Shown here: piece by piece, positions 25,844-35,800 of the stretch
How positions within the stretch are numbered: the stretch's first letter is position 1
Layout of the letters: each line of letters starts with the position of its first letter
NCBI RefSeq assembly: GCF_018130955.1
Contig: NZ_JAFCJM010000001.1
Location: 281,703 to 345,702, forward strand
Source: Bradyrhizobium liaoningense
Lineage (GTDB): Bacteria; Pseudomonadota; Alphaproteobacteria; Rhizobiales; Xanthobacteraceae
DNA length: 64,000 nucleotides
Reading direction: 5' to 3'
Translations under genes and position numbers: made by a program
Notes under the pieces: model-generated
What the model saw: only the letters and a program-made list of their open reading frames with translations
The model's database searches: none
What the model was told of the DNA's origin: nothing

Positions 25844-27223
25844 TCATTCGACCGATCCCTCGATCAGCCTGGGCGTCGACAGAACGGCAAAAGTCCAGAA
25901 CAGGAAGCCGGACTCGCCGGAGGTGATGTTGGCCAGCGGCAACTGCGCCAGTGCACCGAGCGCGAGCGCGCCGACGATGACGGCGTCCGCGCTTCGATCG
26001 GCAAAGGCCGTGCTCACCGCGTTGCCGATCGACCAGCATAGGGCGGCGAGACAGAGGCCGCCGACGATGATCCCCATCGAAAGCCAGCAGGCGATGATCA
26101 TGCCGTCGATGGGCATCGCGCCCGCCGAGCCGACATCCGTGATCGTGAAGCCGGAGCCGAACAGCGAGGAGTCCGGCAATTTCCACAGCGTGACGAATTC
26201 CTCCAGCCGCTCCTGCGCGCTGCCGTCCTGGGTGCCTTCGCCCAGCGTCGAGAGCCGCTCGCCCACGACGTCGCCAAACGGCGTCAGCGTCGCCGCGAGC
26301 ACGAGCGCGACGGCGGTCCCGATCAGGATCATGCTCGCCCGGCGCCGCGTTGCGGAGAACAGCAGGCAGAACAGGATGCCCACCGCGAGCGAGATCCACG
26401 CCGTGCGGTAGAGCGACAGCAGCAGTCCGAGACCGGCCGGCAGCGCGATCAGCAGGGCCGGCCAGCGCTTCTGCGAGAAGGCGAGCAGGAACAGCCCGAC
26501 CGCGGTGAAGCTCGCATAGCTCGCCGGCGAGTTCATGGTTGAGAAGGAGCGAACGCCGTAGGGGATCGGCTGGCCGATCGACAGGATTGGCGCAAGCTGC
26601 ATCCAGTACTGGTCCCAGGCCGGCGGATCGACGTATTGATAGATGGCGTAGAGCCCCGTCACGGGCAGGATGACCAGAAACGCCGCCGTCGCCGCGTCGA
26701 TGAGCTCGCGCCGGTCGGCGCTCAGCATCAGCACCGCCGCATAGAGCAGCGGCGCCAGCCATTTCAGCGTGCCCGAGGCGGCATTGTTCCAGTCGGCCTG
26801 CGCCATCGACAGCATTCCGGCATAGATCACGGAGCAGGCGACGATGCCGAGCGGCCAGAACCATCTGGCCGGCACGTCCTCGGTCTCCAGGAGCCGCGGC
26901 AGATACAGCACGGGAACGAGGATCGCGAGCAGTGGCCCGATCAGCATCAGGCCGAGCGTATCGAATCCGATTGCGAGATCGACCAACCGGCGTACGAAGG
27001 GCGCGAACGTGAAGAGCACCAGCGCGGCCTGCAAATGCGCCGCAGCGCCCTGACGCCACGCGTACCAGCCGACGGCACCGCAGCCGAGCACGAAGACCAG
27101 CCGCGACAATCCGCCGAGCGTGCCGCCGAGGCCCGCGACGACGGCGAGCATGAGCACGGCCGCGAGCCAGCCCGGCAGCGGCCACACACCGTGCCGTTGC
27201 GAGGAGGCAAGGCTGGCGCTCAT
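25844..27223 (-). CDS. O-antigen ligase / Wzy-like polysaccharide polymerase
   Basis: This 459-residue integral membrane protein has about ten to twelve hydrophobic segments. A large loop near residues 190-245 contains PIPYGVRSFSTMNSPASYAS, the kind of loop that carries catalysis in Wzy/WaaL proteins. It is likely to polymerise repeat units in the inner membrane, given the Wzz-like partner two genes upstream. It starts at the ATG at 27223, overlapping the previous stop as ATGA. Confidence 0.78.
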   Translation of the reverse strand: MSASLASSQRHGVWPLPGWLAAVLMLAVVAGLGGTLGGLSRLVFVLGCGAVGWYAWRQGAAAHLQAALVLFTFAPFVRRLVDLAIGFDTLGLMLIGPLLAILVPVLYLPRLLETEDVPARWFWPLGIVACSVIYAGMLSMAQADWNNAASGTLKWLAPLLYAAVLMLSADRRELIDAATAAFLVILPVTGLYAIYQYVDPPAWDQYWMQLAPILSIGQPIPYGVRSFSTMNSPASYASFTAVGLFLLAFSQKRWPALLIALPAGLGLLLSLYRTAWISLAVGILFCLLFSATRRRASMILIGTAVALVLAATLTPFGDVVGERLSTLGEGTQDGSAQERLEEFVTLWKLPDSSLFGSGFTITDVGSAGAMPIDGMIIACWLSMGIIVGGLCLAALCWSIGNAVSTAFADRSADAVIVGALALGALAQLPLANITSGESGFLFWTFAVLSTPRLIEGSVE

Positions 27224-28377
27224 GCCGCGGCTCCGGTCTGGGCCCTGCGGATTACGAGCCCGATCGTGTCGAGCATCTGCTTCAGGCTGTAATGCACGCG
27301 GGCGCGGACCGAGGCATATTCGAGCTGGCCGGAGAGCTGCTCGGGCTTTGCCAGCACGGCCGCAATCGCATCGGCGAGCGCACCGGCATCGTCGGGCGGC
27401 ACCAGCGTGCCGGCCTTGCCGCCTTCGAGGATGTCGGGCGCCGCGCCGGATTTGGTGGCCACGACAGGCACGCCCGCCAGCATGGCTTCGACGAGGGTGC
27501 GGCCGAACGGCTCCGGATCGATCGACGGATGCACCATGACATCGACGGCCTTCATCAGTTTCGGCACATCGTTGCGGTGACCGAGGAAGCGGACGCGATC
27601 TCCCACGCCCAGCTCGGTAACCATCTTGTTCAGTCGCGCGGCATAATCCTGCTCGCCGAACAGCGCATCGCCCACGATGATGCAGTTCACGCCGGGAAGT
27701 CTTGCAACTGCCTCGATCAGCACATGCTGGCCCTTCCAGGCGGCAAGGCGGCTGAAGACGCCGACCAGGGGCCCTGCGGGCAGGCCAAGCCTTTGCCTGA
27801 GCTCGCCCGGCGAGCTCGGATCGGGCTGAATGGCAAGCCCGTTCGGCACGACGTCGATGAGCTCGCGCTTGCCACCCGCCTCAATGAACGCGGTCGCGGC
27901 AACCTCGGAGGGGACGATCACCTTGGTCGCACAGGCGTTTGCGAGCAGCACCTGGGCCCGCCGCTGTGCGGCACCGAAATGATCGGAGCTGATGATGTCG
28001 TGCAGGTGCCAGATCAGCGGGCGTCGCGCGATGCGGCTTGCGATCGCCGACAGGATGAAGGCCTTTTGCGAATTGGCATAGACGATGTCGTGCCGGCGGG
28101 CCGCGCGCGCGATCTCGAACACGATGGCCGCCATGCGCCCCGCGAGCGGAACTGCGCTCAATGGCGAGCTGTCGCGATGGAACTGCGACAGGCCATTCCC
28201 CCATTTCGACGCGATGAGATTGAGCCGTTTGTCGGCGATCGCCTTGCTCAGCGGCCCCGTCTCGAACAGGAAGACCGAGGACTGCCGCCGTCCGTCAACG
28301 ACGTCGAGCAGGATCAGCTCGGCGCCGCCGATCTGCCCGGTGTGATCCACGAACAGGACACGCTCGCTCGACATCAT
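27220..28377 (-). CDS. Glycosyltransferase family 4
   Basis: This 385-residue GT-B enzyme has VDHTGQIGGAELILLDVV (acceptor loop with GG), VGVFSRLAAWKGQHVLIEAV and PEPFGRTLVEAMLAGVPVVA (E-x7-E motif). It overlaps both neighbours by four bases (27220-27223 and 28374-28377), indicating a tightly coupled operon with the Wzz-kinase and the polymerase. Confidence 0.92.
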   Translation of the reverse strand: MMSSERVLFVDHTGQIGGAELILLDVVDGRRQSSVFLFETGPLSKAIADKRLNLIASKWGNGLSQFHRDSSPLSAVPLAGRMAAIVFEIARAARRHDIVYANSQKAFILSAIASRIARRPLIWHLHDIISSDHFGAAQRRAQVLLANACATKVIVPSEVAATAFIEAGGKRELIDVVPNGLAIQPDPSSPGELRQRLGLPAGPLVGVFSRLAAWKGQHVLIEAVARLPGVNCIIVGDALFGEQDYAARLNKMVTELGVGDRVRFLGHRNDVPKLMKAVDVMVHPSIDPEPFGRTLVEAMLAGVPVVATKSGAAPDILEGGKAGTLVPPDDAGALADAIAAVLAKPEQLSGQLEYASVRARVHYSLKQMLDTIGLVIRRAQTGAAA

Positions 28378-30629
28378 CCTGCCCTAGCATATGCTTCGGT
28401 CGGGACGAACGCCGGCTGATAGGCGTTGCTGCGCTGGCTTTCTTCCATCGTCACCGCGATCACGACGCTGCCCGCGCCGAGCGCTTTCACTTCGGCGACG
28501 ACAGGCGCGGCGCGCCCCATCAGCGAACCGTCGCCCTTCAGGCAGACGATGGTGTGGTCGATATCAGCAAAGTAGTTTCCGGCATTGAGCGGCATCGGGC
28601 TGTCGATCAGCATGACATCGTAGCTGCCGACATCGCCGAGCAGATCGATGAGTCGCCTGCCGAACAGCATGTTCGCGGCTCGCGCGCCTGCGCCGCCGGA
28701 CACCAGCACGTCGAGATTCGGCACCGCGGTGCGGACCACCGCATCGCGCGCCGTCATCGGGCCGGCGAGCACGCCGAGCAGGCCGACGCCGCCCTCGATG
28801 CCGAGCGCGGCTTCAAAAGCCGGATTGAGCACGTCGCATTCCACGGCGAGGACCCGACAGCCGAATGCCGCCAGGTGCTCCGCCAGCGCCAGCGTCGTCA
28901 CGGTCTTGCCTTCTCCCGCGGCCGGGGACGTCACGACGATGCGCTGCGCGCCTTCGGCGGTGCCGAGGCGCAGGCCGAGCTTGAGATTGTGCAGCATCCA
29001 CTGGAAGTCGTCGTCGCTGACGGCGAGCCGCAGCACTTCGAGGATCGGCAGCTTCAGATGCGCCTGGAGGATGCTGCTGACGGTCCAGGCCGGCTGCTGC
29101 TCGCGCAGCCGCGGCAGGCGCGCGATGATCGGCGCACCGGTCATGGCCGAAAGCAGCGAGGACCGCTCGACCGGCATCGCGACGGGCGCCGCAGCCGGCG
29201 GCGGTTCGTCCCTCGACACAGCGGCTTCCTTCGTCGCGGCTGCTTCGGTCGGCCGTGCCGCGCGCGACGGCGCGGGCTGCTCTGCGCCTGCGGGGCTCGG
29301 GCTGAGCCGCTCCGCAAGAAGCGCGGCGGCAACGCCGAGGATCAGCGCCAGTGTCGAGCCCGCCGCGAGGAACGGCAGCTTCTTGGGGAAGAACGGCTTG
29401 TTCGGCAACTCGGCCAGGCTGACCAGCCGCGTCGAGCCTTGCAGCACGCGCCGCTCGGTCTCCAGCTCGCTCGCCTTCTTGTAGAGCTCGGCATATTGCT
29501 GGCGCTTGATCTCGGTGTCGCGCACCATGCTCTCGATCGAGGCTTCGTCCAGCGTCGCTGATCCGGCCTCGGCTTTCGCCGTCTCCATCTGCTTCTTCAG
29601 GGACGCCACGAGGTTGTCGTTGGCGTCATAGGCCTTCTGCGCGCTGGCGGCGATGTTCTCCATCTCGTCGGCGAGCCGCTGCTGGATCAACCCCTGCTCT
29701 CGCGTGAGCGCCATGATCGAGGGGTGCCGCGGCCCCAGCACGCTGGTGGCGCTGGCGAGCTGCGAGCTCACCGTCGTCAGTTGCTGCTTGAGATCGGCGA
29801 TCGACCGGCTCGACAGCACCGACGGCGCGTCGGTCAGGCCGCGCGCCTGCTGCGACTTGATCTCCTGCAGACGTGCGGCGGCCTCGGCCCGGGCCGCCTC
29901 GGCCTGCGAGAGCTGCTGGCCGATGCTCGACAGGCGCTCCGAGGTGATGGGCGCGTTGGCGCCGCGCATCAGACCCTTGGTGCGGCGGAATTTCTGGATC
30001 TTCTCGTCCGCCTGCCGCAACTGATCGTCGAGCTGGCGCAGCTCCTGCCACAACCAGGTCGTCGCCACCTCGCGGCTGTTGGCGCCTTCCGTGCGCTGGT
30101 CCTCGAGGAACGCCGTCGTCAGCGCGTTGGCCAGCGTCTTGGCGACCTCGGGAATGGCGGACTGGTAGGAGATGTTGATGACGCGCGAGCGGCCGGCCGA
30201 TGAGACGGTGAGATGGCTGTCGACATGCTCGATGAACGCGGTGCTGTCCGTTCGCAGTCGCTGGCAGGCCTCGCCCGAGCCGAACAGGCGGCTGCGCTCG
30301 CACTCCTGCGTCACCGCGTCGAGCACGCCCGGCGCATTCATCACAATTCGCATCAGGCGCGGCGAGCGAATGACCAGAAGCTGGCTTTCGAGGTCAGCCG
30401 GATCGCCGATCTTCTGCGCCCATGCCGGCGAGGCGTTGGCGACGCCCGGCTCCTGCTCGGCGACGATGACGGATGCGGTGGCGAGATAGCGGACCGGCAA
30501 CACCAGCAGCGCAACGATCGTGAGCGCGATCGTGCCGAGAAATGCCGTAGCGAACAGCCGCCGGCGCCGCCAGATTCTGCCTAATGATTCAAGACCGGAA
30601 AAGACCTCCGATGCGCTCGCGTGCCTCAT
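28374..30629 (-). CDS. Wzz-type chain-length regulator fused to BY-kinase (GumC/ExoP-like)
   Basis: This is a 751-residue inner-membrane co-polymerase. Transmembrane helix 1 lies near residues 25-47. A periplasmic coiled-coil domain (about 150-410) ends with the Pro-rich LAELPNKPFFPKKL, and helix 2 follows (LAAGSTLALILGVAAALLAE). A Pro/Ala linker leads to a cytoplasmic bacterial tyrosine kinase domain with Walker A SPAAGEGKTV near residue 572, Walker A' VLAVECDVLNPAFE and Walker B YDVMLIDSPM. The C-terminal tail has only a couple of Tyr residues, fewer than the usual cluster. It controls chain length and export of the polysaccharide. Confidence 0.9.
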   Translation of the reverse strand: MRHASASEVFSGLESLGRIWRRRRLFATAFLGTIALTIVALLVLPVRYLATASVIVAEQEPGVANASPAWAQKIGDPADLESQLLVIRSPRLMRIVMNAPGVLDAVTQECERSRLFGSGEACQRLRTDSTAFIEHVDSHLTVSSAGRSRVINISYQSAIPEVAKTLANALTTAFLEDQRTEGANSREVATTWLWQELRQLDDQLRQADEKIQKFRRTKGLMRGANAPITSERLSSIGQQLSQAEAARAEAAARLQEIKSQQARGLTDAPSVLSSRSIADLKQQLTTVSSQLASATSVLGPRHPSIMALTREQGLIQQRLADEMENIAASAQKAYDANDNLVASLKKQMETAKAEAGSATLDEASIESMVRDTEIKRQQYAELYKKASELETERRVLQGSTRLVSLAELPNKPFFPKKLPFLAAGSTLALILGVAAALLAERLSPSPAGAEQPAPSRAARPTEAAATKEAAVSRDEPPPAAAPVAMPVERSSLLSAMTGAPIIARLPRLREQQPAWTVSSILQAHLKLPILEVLRLAVSDDDFQWMLHNLKLGLRLGTAEGAQRIVVTSPAAGEGKTVTTLALAEHLAAFGCRVLAVECDVLNPAFEAALGIEGGVGLLGVLAGPMTARDAVVRTAVPNLDVLVSGGAGARAANMLFGRRLIDLLGDVGSYDVMLIDSPMPLNAGNYFADIDHTIVCLKGDGSLMGRAAPVVAEVKALGAGSVVIAVTMEESQRSNAYQPAFVPTEAYARAG

Positions 30630-30657
30630 TCTCTTGTTCTCGGCACAATCGCGAGCC

Positions 30658-31815
30658 CTATGCGATCAACCGAGGCGTCTCGAGCCCCTGGTCTCCCGCA
30701 CGGAACCGCTCCAATTCCTCGTTCACGGCCGCAACGAACTGGTTGCGGAATCTCTCGGCCGAGAAGAGGGTCGCGCGCTGGCGGCAATCCAGCCGCGAGA
30801 TCGTCTTCTCCCTGGCGACAAACGACCGCACGCATTCCACGATCGACTGCGGGTCCGGCTTGTCGAAGAACATTCCGGTCGGACGCGGTCCGGACGCGGC
30901 AATCGACTCGCGCGCGCCGCCCTTGCCGAGCGCGAGCACGGGCGTGCCTTCCGACTGCGCCTCGACCAGCACGATGCCAAAGTCCTCTTCGGCGGCGAAC
31001 ACGAAAGCCCGCGCTGTGGTCATCAGGTCGCGCAGATCCTTGTCGGGCACGAAGCCGACGAACTTCACGTTGGGACCCGCAAGATTCTTCAGCCGCGCGG
31101 CCTCGGGGCCGTCACCGGCGACGATGAGCTCCAGATCGGGCATCTCGTTGAAGGCGCGCACGATCGGCTCGATCCGCTTGTAGGGAACGAGCCGGCTCGC
31201 CGCCAGGAAGTGGTGGCCGACCGGGAGGATGACGTCACGGTTGGCGAGCGTCACCGGCGGATAGATGACCCTGGAATCGCGACCGTAGGTCTTCCTGACG
31301 CGACGGGCGACGAACTGGGAATTGGTGATGATGGCGTCGGGGCCGTGCGCCGTGCGCGAGTCCCACATCCGCATCTGGTGCAGGATCGCCCGCGCGACCG
31401 CGCTTTTGATGCCGGACTCCAGCCCGCTCTCCTTGAGATAGACGTGCTGCAGGTCCCAGGCATAGCGCATCGGCGAGTGCACATAGGCGACGTGCAACTG
31501 ATCCGGCCCAGTGATCACGCCCTTTGCGACAGCGGCGCTAGAGGAGATCACGAGGTCGTAGCTCGACAGGTCGAACTGTTCGATCGCGAGCGGCATCAGC
31601 GGCAGATACGAGCGGTGATGCCGCTTGAGGAACGGCATCTTCTGCAGGAAGCTCGTGTGCGAGGTCTCGAAGCCGAGCTTGCGGCGATCGTCCTGGCTGA
31701 GCAGATCGAACAGCGTGAACACGTCCGCGTCCGGATAGCACTTCAGGATCTCGCGAAGAACCTGCTCCGCGCCGCCTAGAACGTAAAGCCAATCGTGAAC
31801 GATAGCGACGCGCAT
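30658..31815 (-). CDS. Glycosyltransferase family 4, first gene of the polysaccharide operon
   Basis: This 385-residue GT-B enzyme begins MRVAIVHDWLYVLGGAEQVL, with the classic GGAE loop, and has FLAASRLVPYKRIEPIVRAF and EEDFGIVLVEAQSEGTPVLA (E-x7-E). The frame opens 20 codons earlier, but MRVAIVHDW is the usual family start and the ATG at 31815 has GTGGGAA upstream. It lies 28 bases before the Wzz-kinase gene and is preceded by a 720-base gene-poor stretch that should hold the operon promoter. Confidence 0.92.
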   Translation of the reverse strand: MRVAIVHDWLYVLGGAEQVLREILKCYPDADVFTLFDLLSQDDRRKLGFETSHTSFLQKMPFLKRHHRSYLPLMPLAIEQFDLSSYDLVISSSAAVAKGVITGPDQLHVAYVHSPMRYAWDLQHVYLKESGLESGIKSAVARAILHQMRMWDSRTAHGPDAIITNSQFVARRVRKTYGRDSRVIYPPVTLANRDVILPVGHHFLAASRLVPYKRIEPIVRAFNEMPDLELIVAGDGPEAARLKNLAGPNVKFVGFVPDKDLRDLMTTARAFVFAAEEDFGIVLVEAQSEGTPVLALGKGGARESIAASGPRPTGMFFDKPDPQSIVECVRSFVAREKTISRLDCRQRATLFSAERFRNQFVAAVNEELERFRAGDQGLETPRLIA

Positions 31816-32535
31816 CTTGATTCCCACAAGCCAGGGCAATTTGATGAAACCCTTAAGGGACCGGCGCGCGCGCACAACTCGTTCCTAAATTCCTAGTTAA
31901 TCTGTCCTGCTTTCGTCCCTGTTTTTTCATCGTTAACAGGTAAGAAATTTTTAAGTCTTGGTTTTGCGGTTCGCGCGCAGCCGATGCGTGTGGAAGCTGC
32001 GTCGAATGCGGAGAAATGACGTCGGAACGATGCAGTTCTGGCTCTGAGTTGCGAACCGTAAATGACCTTAGTTAATAGGACATTTCGCAATCGCGAAGAT
32101 TTGCCGCGAATACCTTTAGCCTTCGAGCGAAATCGTGACACGATGCGCCTCGATTGACGCTCGATCTGCTGCGCGAAAGCACGATTTCGTGAGCCGGAAG
32201 CCCCGCGTGCGACCGTTCACCGCGCCCCGTCGACCTCGCCTTCGGCGTCTTGACGTCAGGTAAGCATCCGAAGTCGCAATCGCCGCGGATCTTACCGAAT
32301 GGGCCAACGTTCAAGGCAACCATGACGCGGCGATTGCCTTGCCGACCCGCGGCCCGGGCGGGTAAAAGAGCGGCTGTCAGTCGGCATTCATGTCCTGCGA
32401 CGGGCGCGCGTTCGCGTCCGATAGCGTCGCAGCGGGCGTTTGCCCGCATCGCGCAATCGACATTCGACATCCGATCGGTTGCTTGAAGGCGATGCCCGAT
32501 CCGGTTTTTCACGCGTGACGGGGAGTTTTGCCGGA
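31816..32535. promoter_or_regulatory. 720-base gene-poor region upstream of the polysaccharide operon
   Basis: No credible gene is seen here. Short frames on both strands (for example 31893-32141 minus) are Arg/Ser-rich shadows without ribosome sites. The part near 31870-32130 is clearly more AT-rich than its surroundings and holds a dyad, CCTGTT (31918-31923) with AACAGG (31935-31940), shortly upstream of the GT4 gene. It probably carries the operon promoter and operator sites. A small RNA cannot be excluded. Confidence 0.5.
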
Positions 32536-32877
32536 ATGCATCAGGCTGCGGGCCTGCAGTTCGAGCGCATGATGGACGAGCTCGCGCGATGGCGCGCGGT
32601 GCCCGGCGACGAACGCTCGCCTGCGCCCGCGTGGTGGTGGGGCTCCGCCATGGCCGTCCTCGACGTGCACGAGCCGATGAAGCGGGCGTGGTGTCGTCAG
32701 CTTGGCTTGCGCGACGGCTCGAGCCTGGCGGATGGCGCCCGCGCCGTTCTGGCGCTGTTCGGCGAGCAGACGTCACTGCCCTGGGTTCATGACTTTCCGC
32801 GCATGAGAAACGATGCGGACCGCGAGGTTCGCGATCTGCAACCGCAGCCGTCAGACGACAGCGCGTTTCAGCCGTGA
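32536..32877 (+). CDS. Hypothetical protein (113 aa)
   Basis: This is a soluble protein starting MHQAAGLQFERMMDELARWR, with WWWGSAMAVLDVHEPMKRAW in the middle. The ATG at 32536 has GGGGAG about eleven bases upstream; a GTG at 32515 is an alternative start. The 3' end overlaps the convergent GAF-GGDEF-EAL gene by 27 bases. No domain is recognised; amino-acid composition is protein-like but the evidence is modest. Confidence 0.5.
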   Translation: MHQAAGLQFERMMDELARWRAVPGDERSPAPAWWWGSAMAVLDVHEPMKRAWCRQLGLRDGSSLADGARAVLALFGEQTSLPWVHDFPRMRNDADREVRDLQPQPSDDSAFQP

Positions 32878-35800
32878 CGGCACGCCACTGCCGTCGTCCG
32901 GCTCCTGGCTCGGCTGCAGCGGCGGGGCAAGGGGAAGGCTCATCGGCCGCAGCAATTCGGCCATCTGTTGCGGCGGCAGCGGCTTTGCGACCAGGTAGCC
33001 CTGCATCTCGTCGCAGCCATGGGTACGCAGGAAAGCCTCCTGCTCGGCGTTCTCCACGCCTTCGGCGACCACGGTCATGCCAAGCGCCTTGCCCATGCTG
33101 ATGATCGCCTGGGCAATGGCCTGGTCCTCGCTGTCATGCGGCAGGTCACGCACGAAAGAGCGGTCGATCTTGATCGTGTCGATCGGAAAATGCTTCATCA
33201 GCGACATCGAGGAATAGCCGGTGCCGAAATCGTCGATGGCAAGGCGGATGCCGCGGCTCTGGATGGCGTCGAGCACCTTGAGGGCACGGCCGACATTGCG
33301 CATCATCATGCTCTCGGTGACCTCGAGCTGCAGCAGCACGGGCGACATGCCGCTCGCCGCAAGCGCTTCGTCGACGTCCTGCAGGAGATGCTCGTCGGCG
33401 AACTGCCGCGGCGACAGGTTGACCGCCATCGACAGCGGCAGGAGCCCGCGGCGCTGCCAGGCCATCGCCTGCGCGCAGGCTTCCTTCACGACCCAGCGCC
33501 CGATCGGCACGATCAGGCCGGTTTCCTCGGCGAGCGGAATGAACTGCGCCGGCGACACGTTGCCGAGTTCGGGATGGCTCCAGCGCAACAGCGCCTCCAC
33601 GCCCGTGATCTGGCCGGTCTCCATGTCCACCTTGGGTTGGTAGTGCAGCGAGAACTGGTCGCGCTCCAGCGCCCGGCGCAGCGCGCTTTCCAGCGACAGC
33701 CGCTCGATCGACTGCGTCTTCACCTCCTTGGAGAAGAAGCGGTAGCCGTTCTTGCCGTCTTCCTTGGCGAGGTACATCGCCATGTCGGCGTTCTTGGTCA
33801 GCGTCTGGGCGTCGGCGCCGTTGGCCGGAAACATCGCGATGCCGATCGACGCCGTGGTGTGGCATTCATGACCGGCGAGCTCCATGGGCTGGCCGAGCGC
33901 GGCGAGCAATTCGGTCGCGATCCGCTGGACGTCGTCGATCTCGCCGCACTGGTCGAGGATGACGACGAACTCGTCGCCGCCGAGCCGCGCCACCACGTCG
34001 CTGGCCCGCAGCGCCTTGCGCAGCCGGTTGGCGACTTCGAGCAGCAGGAGGTCGCCGGCCTCGTGACCGAGCGAATCGTTGATCACCTTGAAACGATCGA
34101 GGTCGATGAACAGCACAGCGAACCGGCGCTCGTAGCGGTGCGCCTCCTCAATCGCCTCGCGAAGCAAGCCGTTGAAGGTCTCGCGATTCGGCAGATTGGT
34201 CAGGCTGTCATGCGAAGCCAGATATTCGATCCGCTCGTCCGCCCTGTTCTTGGCGTCGGCGCGGTCGAAGTTCTCCATGGCGAAGGAAACGTTGTCGGCG
34301 AGGCGCTGCAGCAGCTCGACGAACTCGCCGGTGAAGGTGTCTTGCTCGGTTGACATGTAGATCATGACGCCGACGGGCTGGTCGCGCACGACCAGCGGGA
34401 ATGCGGCGCCGGACCTTGCGCCGTCGTCGCGGACGATGGCGTGGAAGGCACTGACGCGATTGTCGTTGAGATAGTCGTGGCTGATGCAGGGCTGCCGGGT
34501 CCGGAACGCGGTCCCGCTCATGCCACGACCTTCCGGACGCTCGGGGTCGATCGAGAGCCTGACGTTGCGCGTGGTCTCGGCGGACGGTCCGGCGGCGGCC
34601 ACGATCTCGAGCTGGTCGGTGTCGGCCTTGGCGAGCGCGATGGTGGTCGAGGTAAACTTTGCGCCGTTCGACACGGCCTGGCACACCAGCTCGAACAGCT
34701 CGCTGCGGGATTTCGCCCGCATGATCGCTTCGTTGGTTGCGCTGAGCGCGGCAAACATGCGCGTCAGGCGCTCCTTCTGCACCTCGGTGCGGGCCTTCTC
34801 CTCGACACGATCGAAATTGTCGAGGGCAAAGGAGACGTTCTCCGCCAAGCGGGCCAACAGTTCGATCATGTCTGGCGTAAACATGTCAACTTCGGGTCCA
34901 TGGAAGAGCAGCGTGCCGATCGGCTCCTCGCTCCGGCGAAACAACGGGAAGCTCGCGATCGAGCGGGTGTCATCCAGCGTCGCCTCGCGCCGCCAGGGCG
35001 CGGAAGCCGGATGGTTGAGGTAATCGTTGATCACACTGGGGCGACGCGTCCTCAGCGACGTCCCGGATACGCTGAAGCTCTCGGGGTGACCGGCGGAGAC
35101 ATTGCAGGATCGCCCGAGCATCTGCTCGTATTTGCGTCCTCTCGCTGCGACGGTGCGAAGGATTTCGCGATCCTGATCCAGCAGGCAAATCGCGGTTTTC
35201 CCGAACACGCCTCCAAGAACGGCTGCCTCGCAGGCAGCCTCGAACAATTCGTCGCGAGTCTTGGCCCGCATGATGGCTTCATTGGTGGCGCTCAACGCCG
35301 CGAACATGAGCGTCAGGCGCCGCTTCTGCTCCTCGGTACGAGCCTTCTCTTCGGCCCGATCGAAATTGTCGAGCGCGAAGGAGACGTTTTCCGCGAGGCG
35401 CTCCAGCAGCGCGACGAGGTCGGGCGTGAAGGCGTCTTCCTCGGGCGCGTGAAACAGCAGAACGCCAATCGGCTCGCGGCCGGCGCGAAGCAGCGGGAAG
35501 CTCGCCGCCGCACGGGTGCCGTCCTCGACCGCCATCGACCGCCAATGCGCCAACCGCGGATCGTTCAGATAGTGGTTGATCACGCAGGGCCGCATCGATC
35601 GCAGCGACGTGCCGATCGTACCCTCGGCCTCGGGATGGCCGGGCGCGACGATACAGGTCCGGCCGAGCATCCGCTCGTGGTTGCGTCCCTTTGCTGCGAC
35701 GACGCGGACGATCTCGCCGACCGGATCCAGCAGGCCGATCGTCGTCGAAGCGAACATGCCGCTCAGCACGGCCGCCTGGCAGGCGACCTCGAACAGCTCC

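Noticed and set aside
25764..27185. A 473-residue minus-strand frame
   Set aside because: It is a shifted-frame shadow of the Wzy-like gene; it has no membrane segments and is rich in Arg/Gly/Ala.
31893..32141. An 82-residue minus-strand frame in the gene-poor region
   Set aside because: It has no ribosome site, an Arg/Ser-rich random composition, and lies in the likely promoter region.
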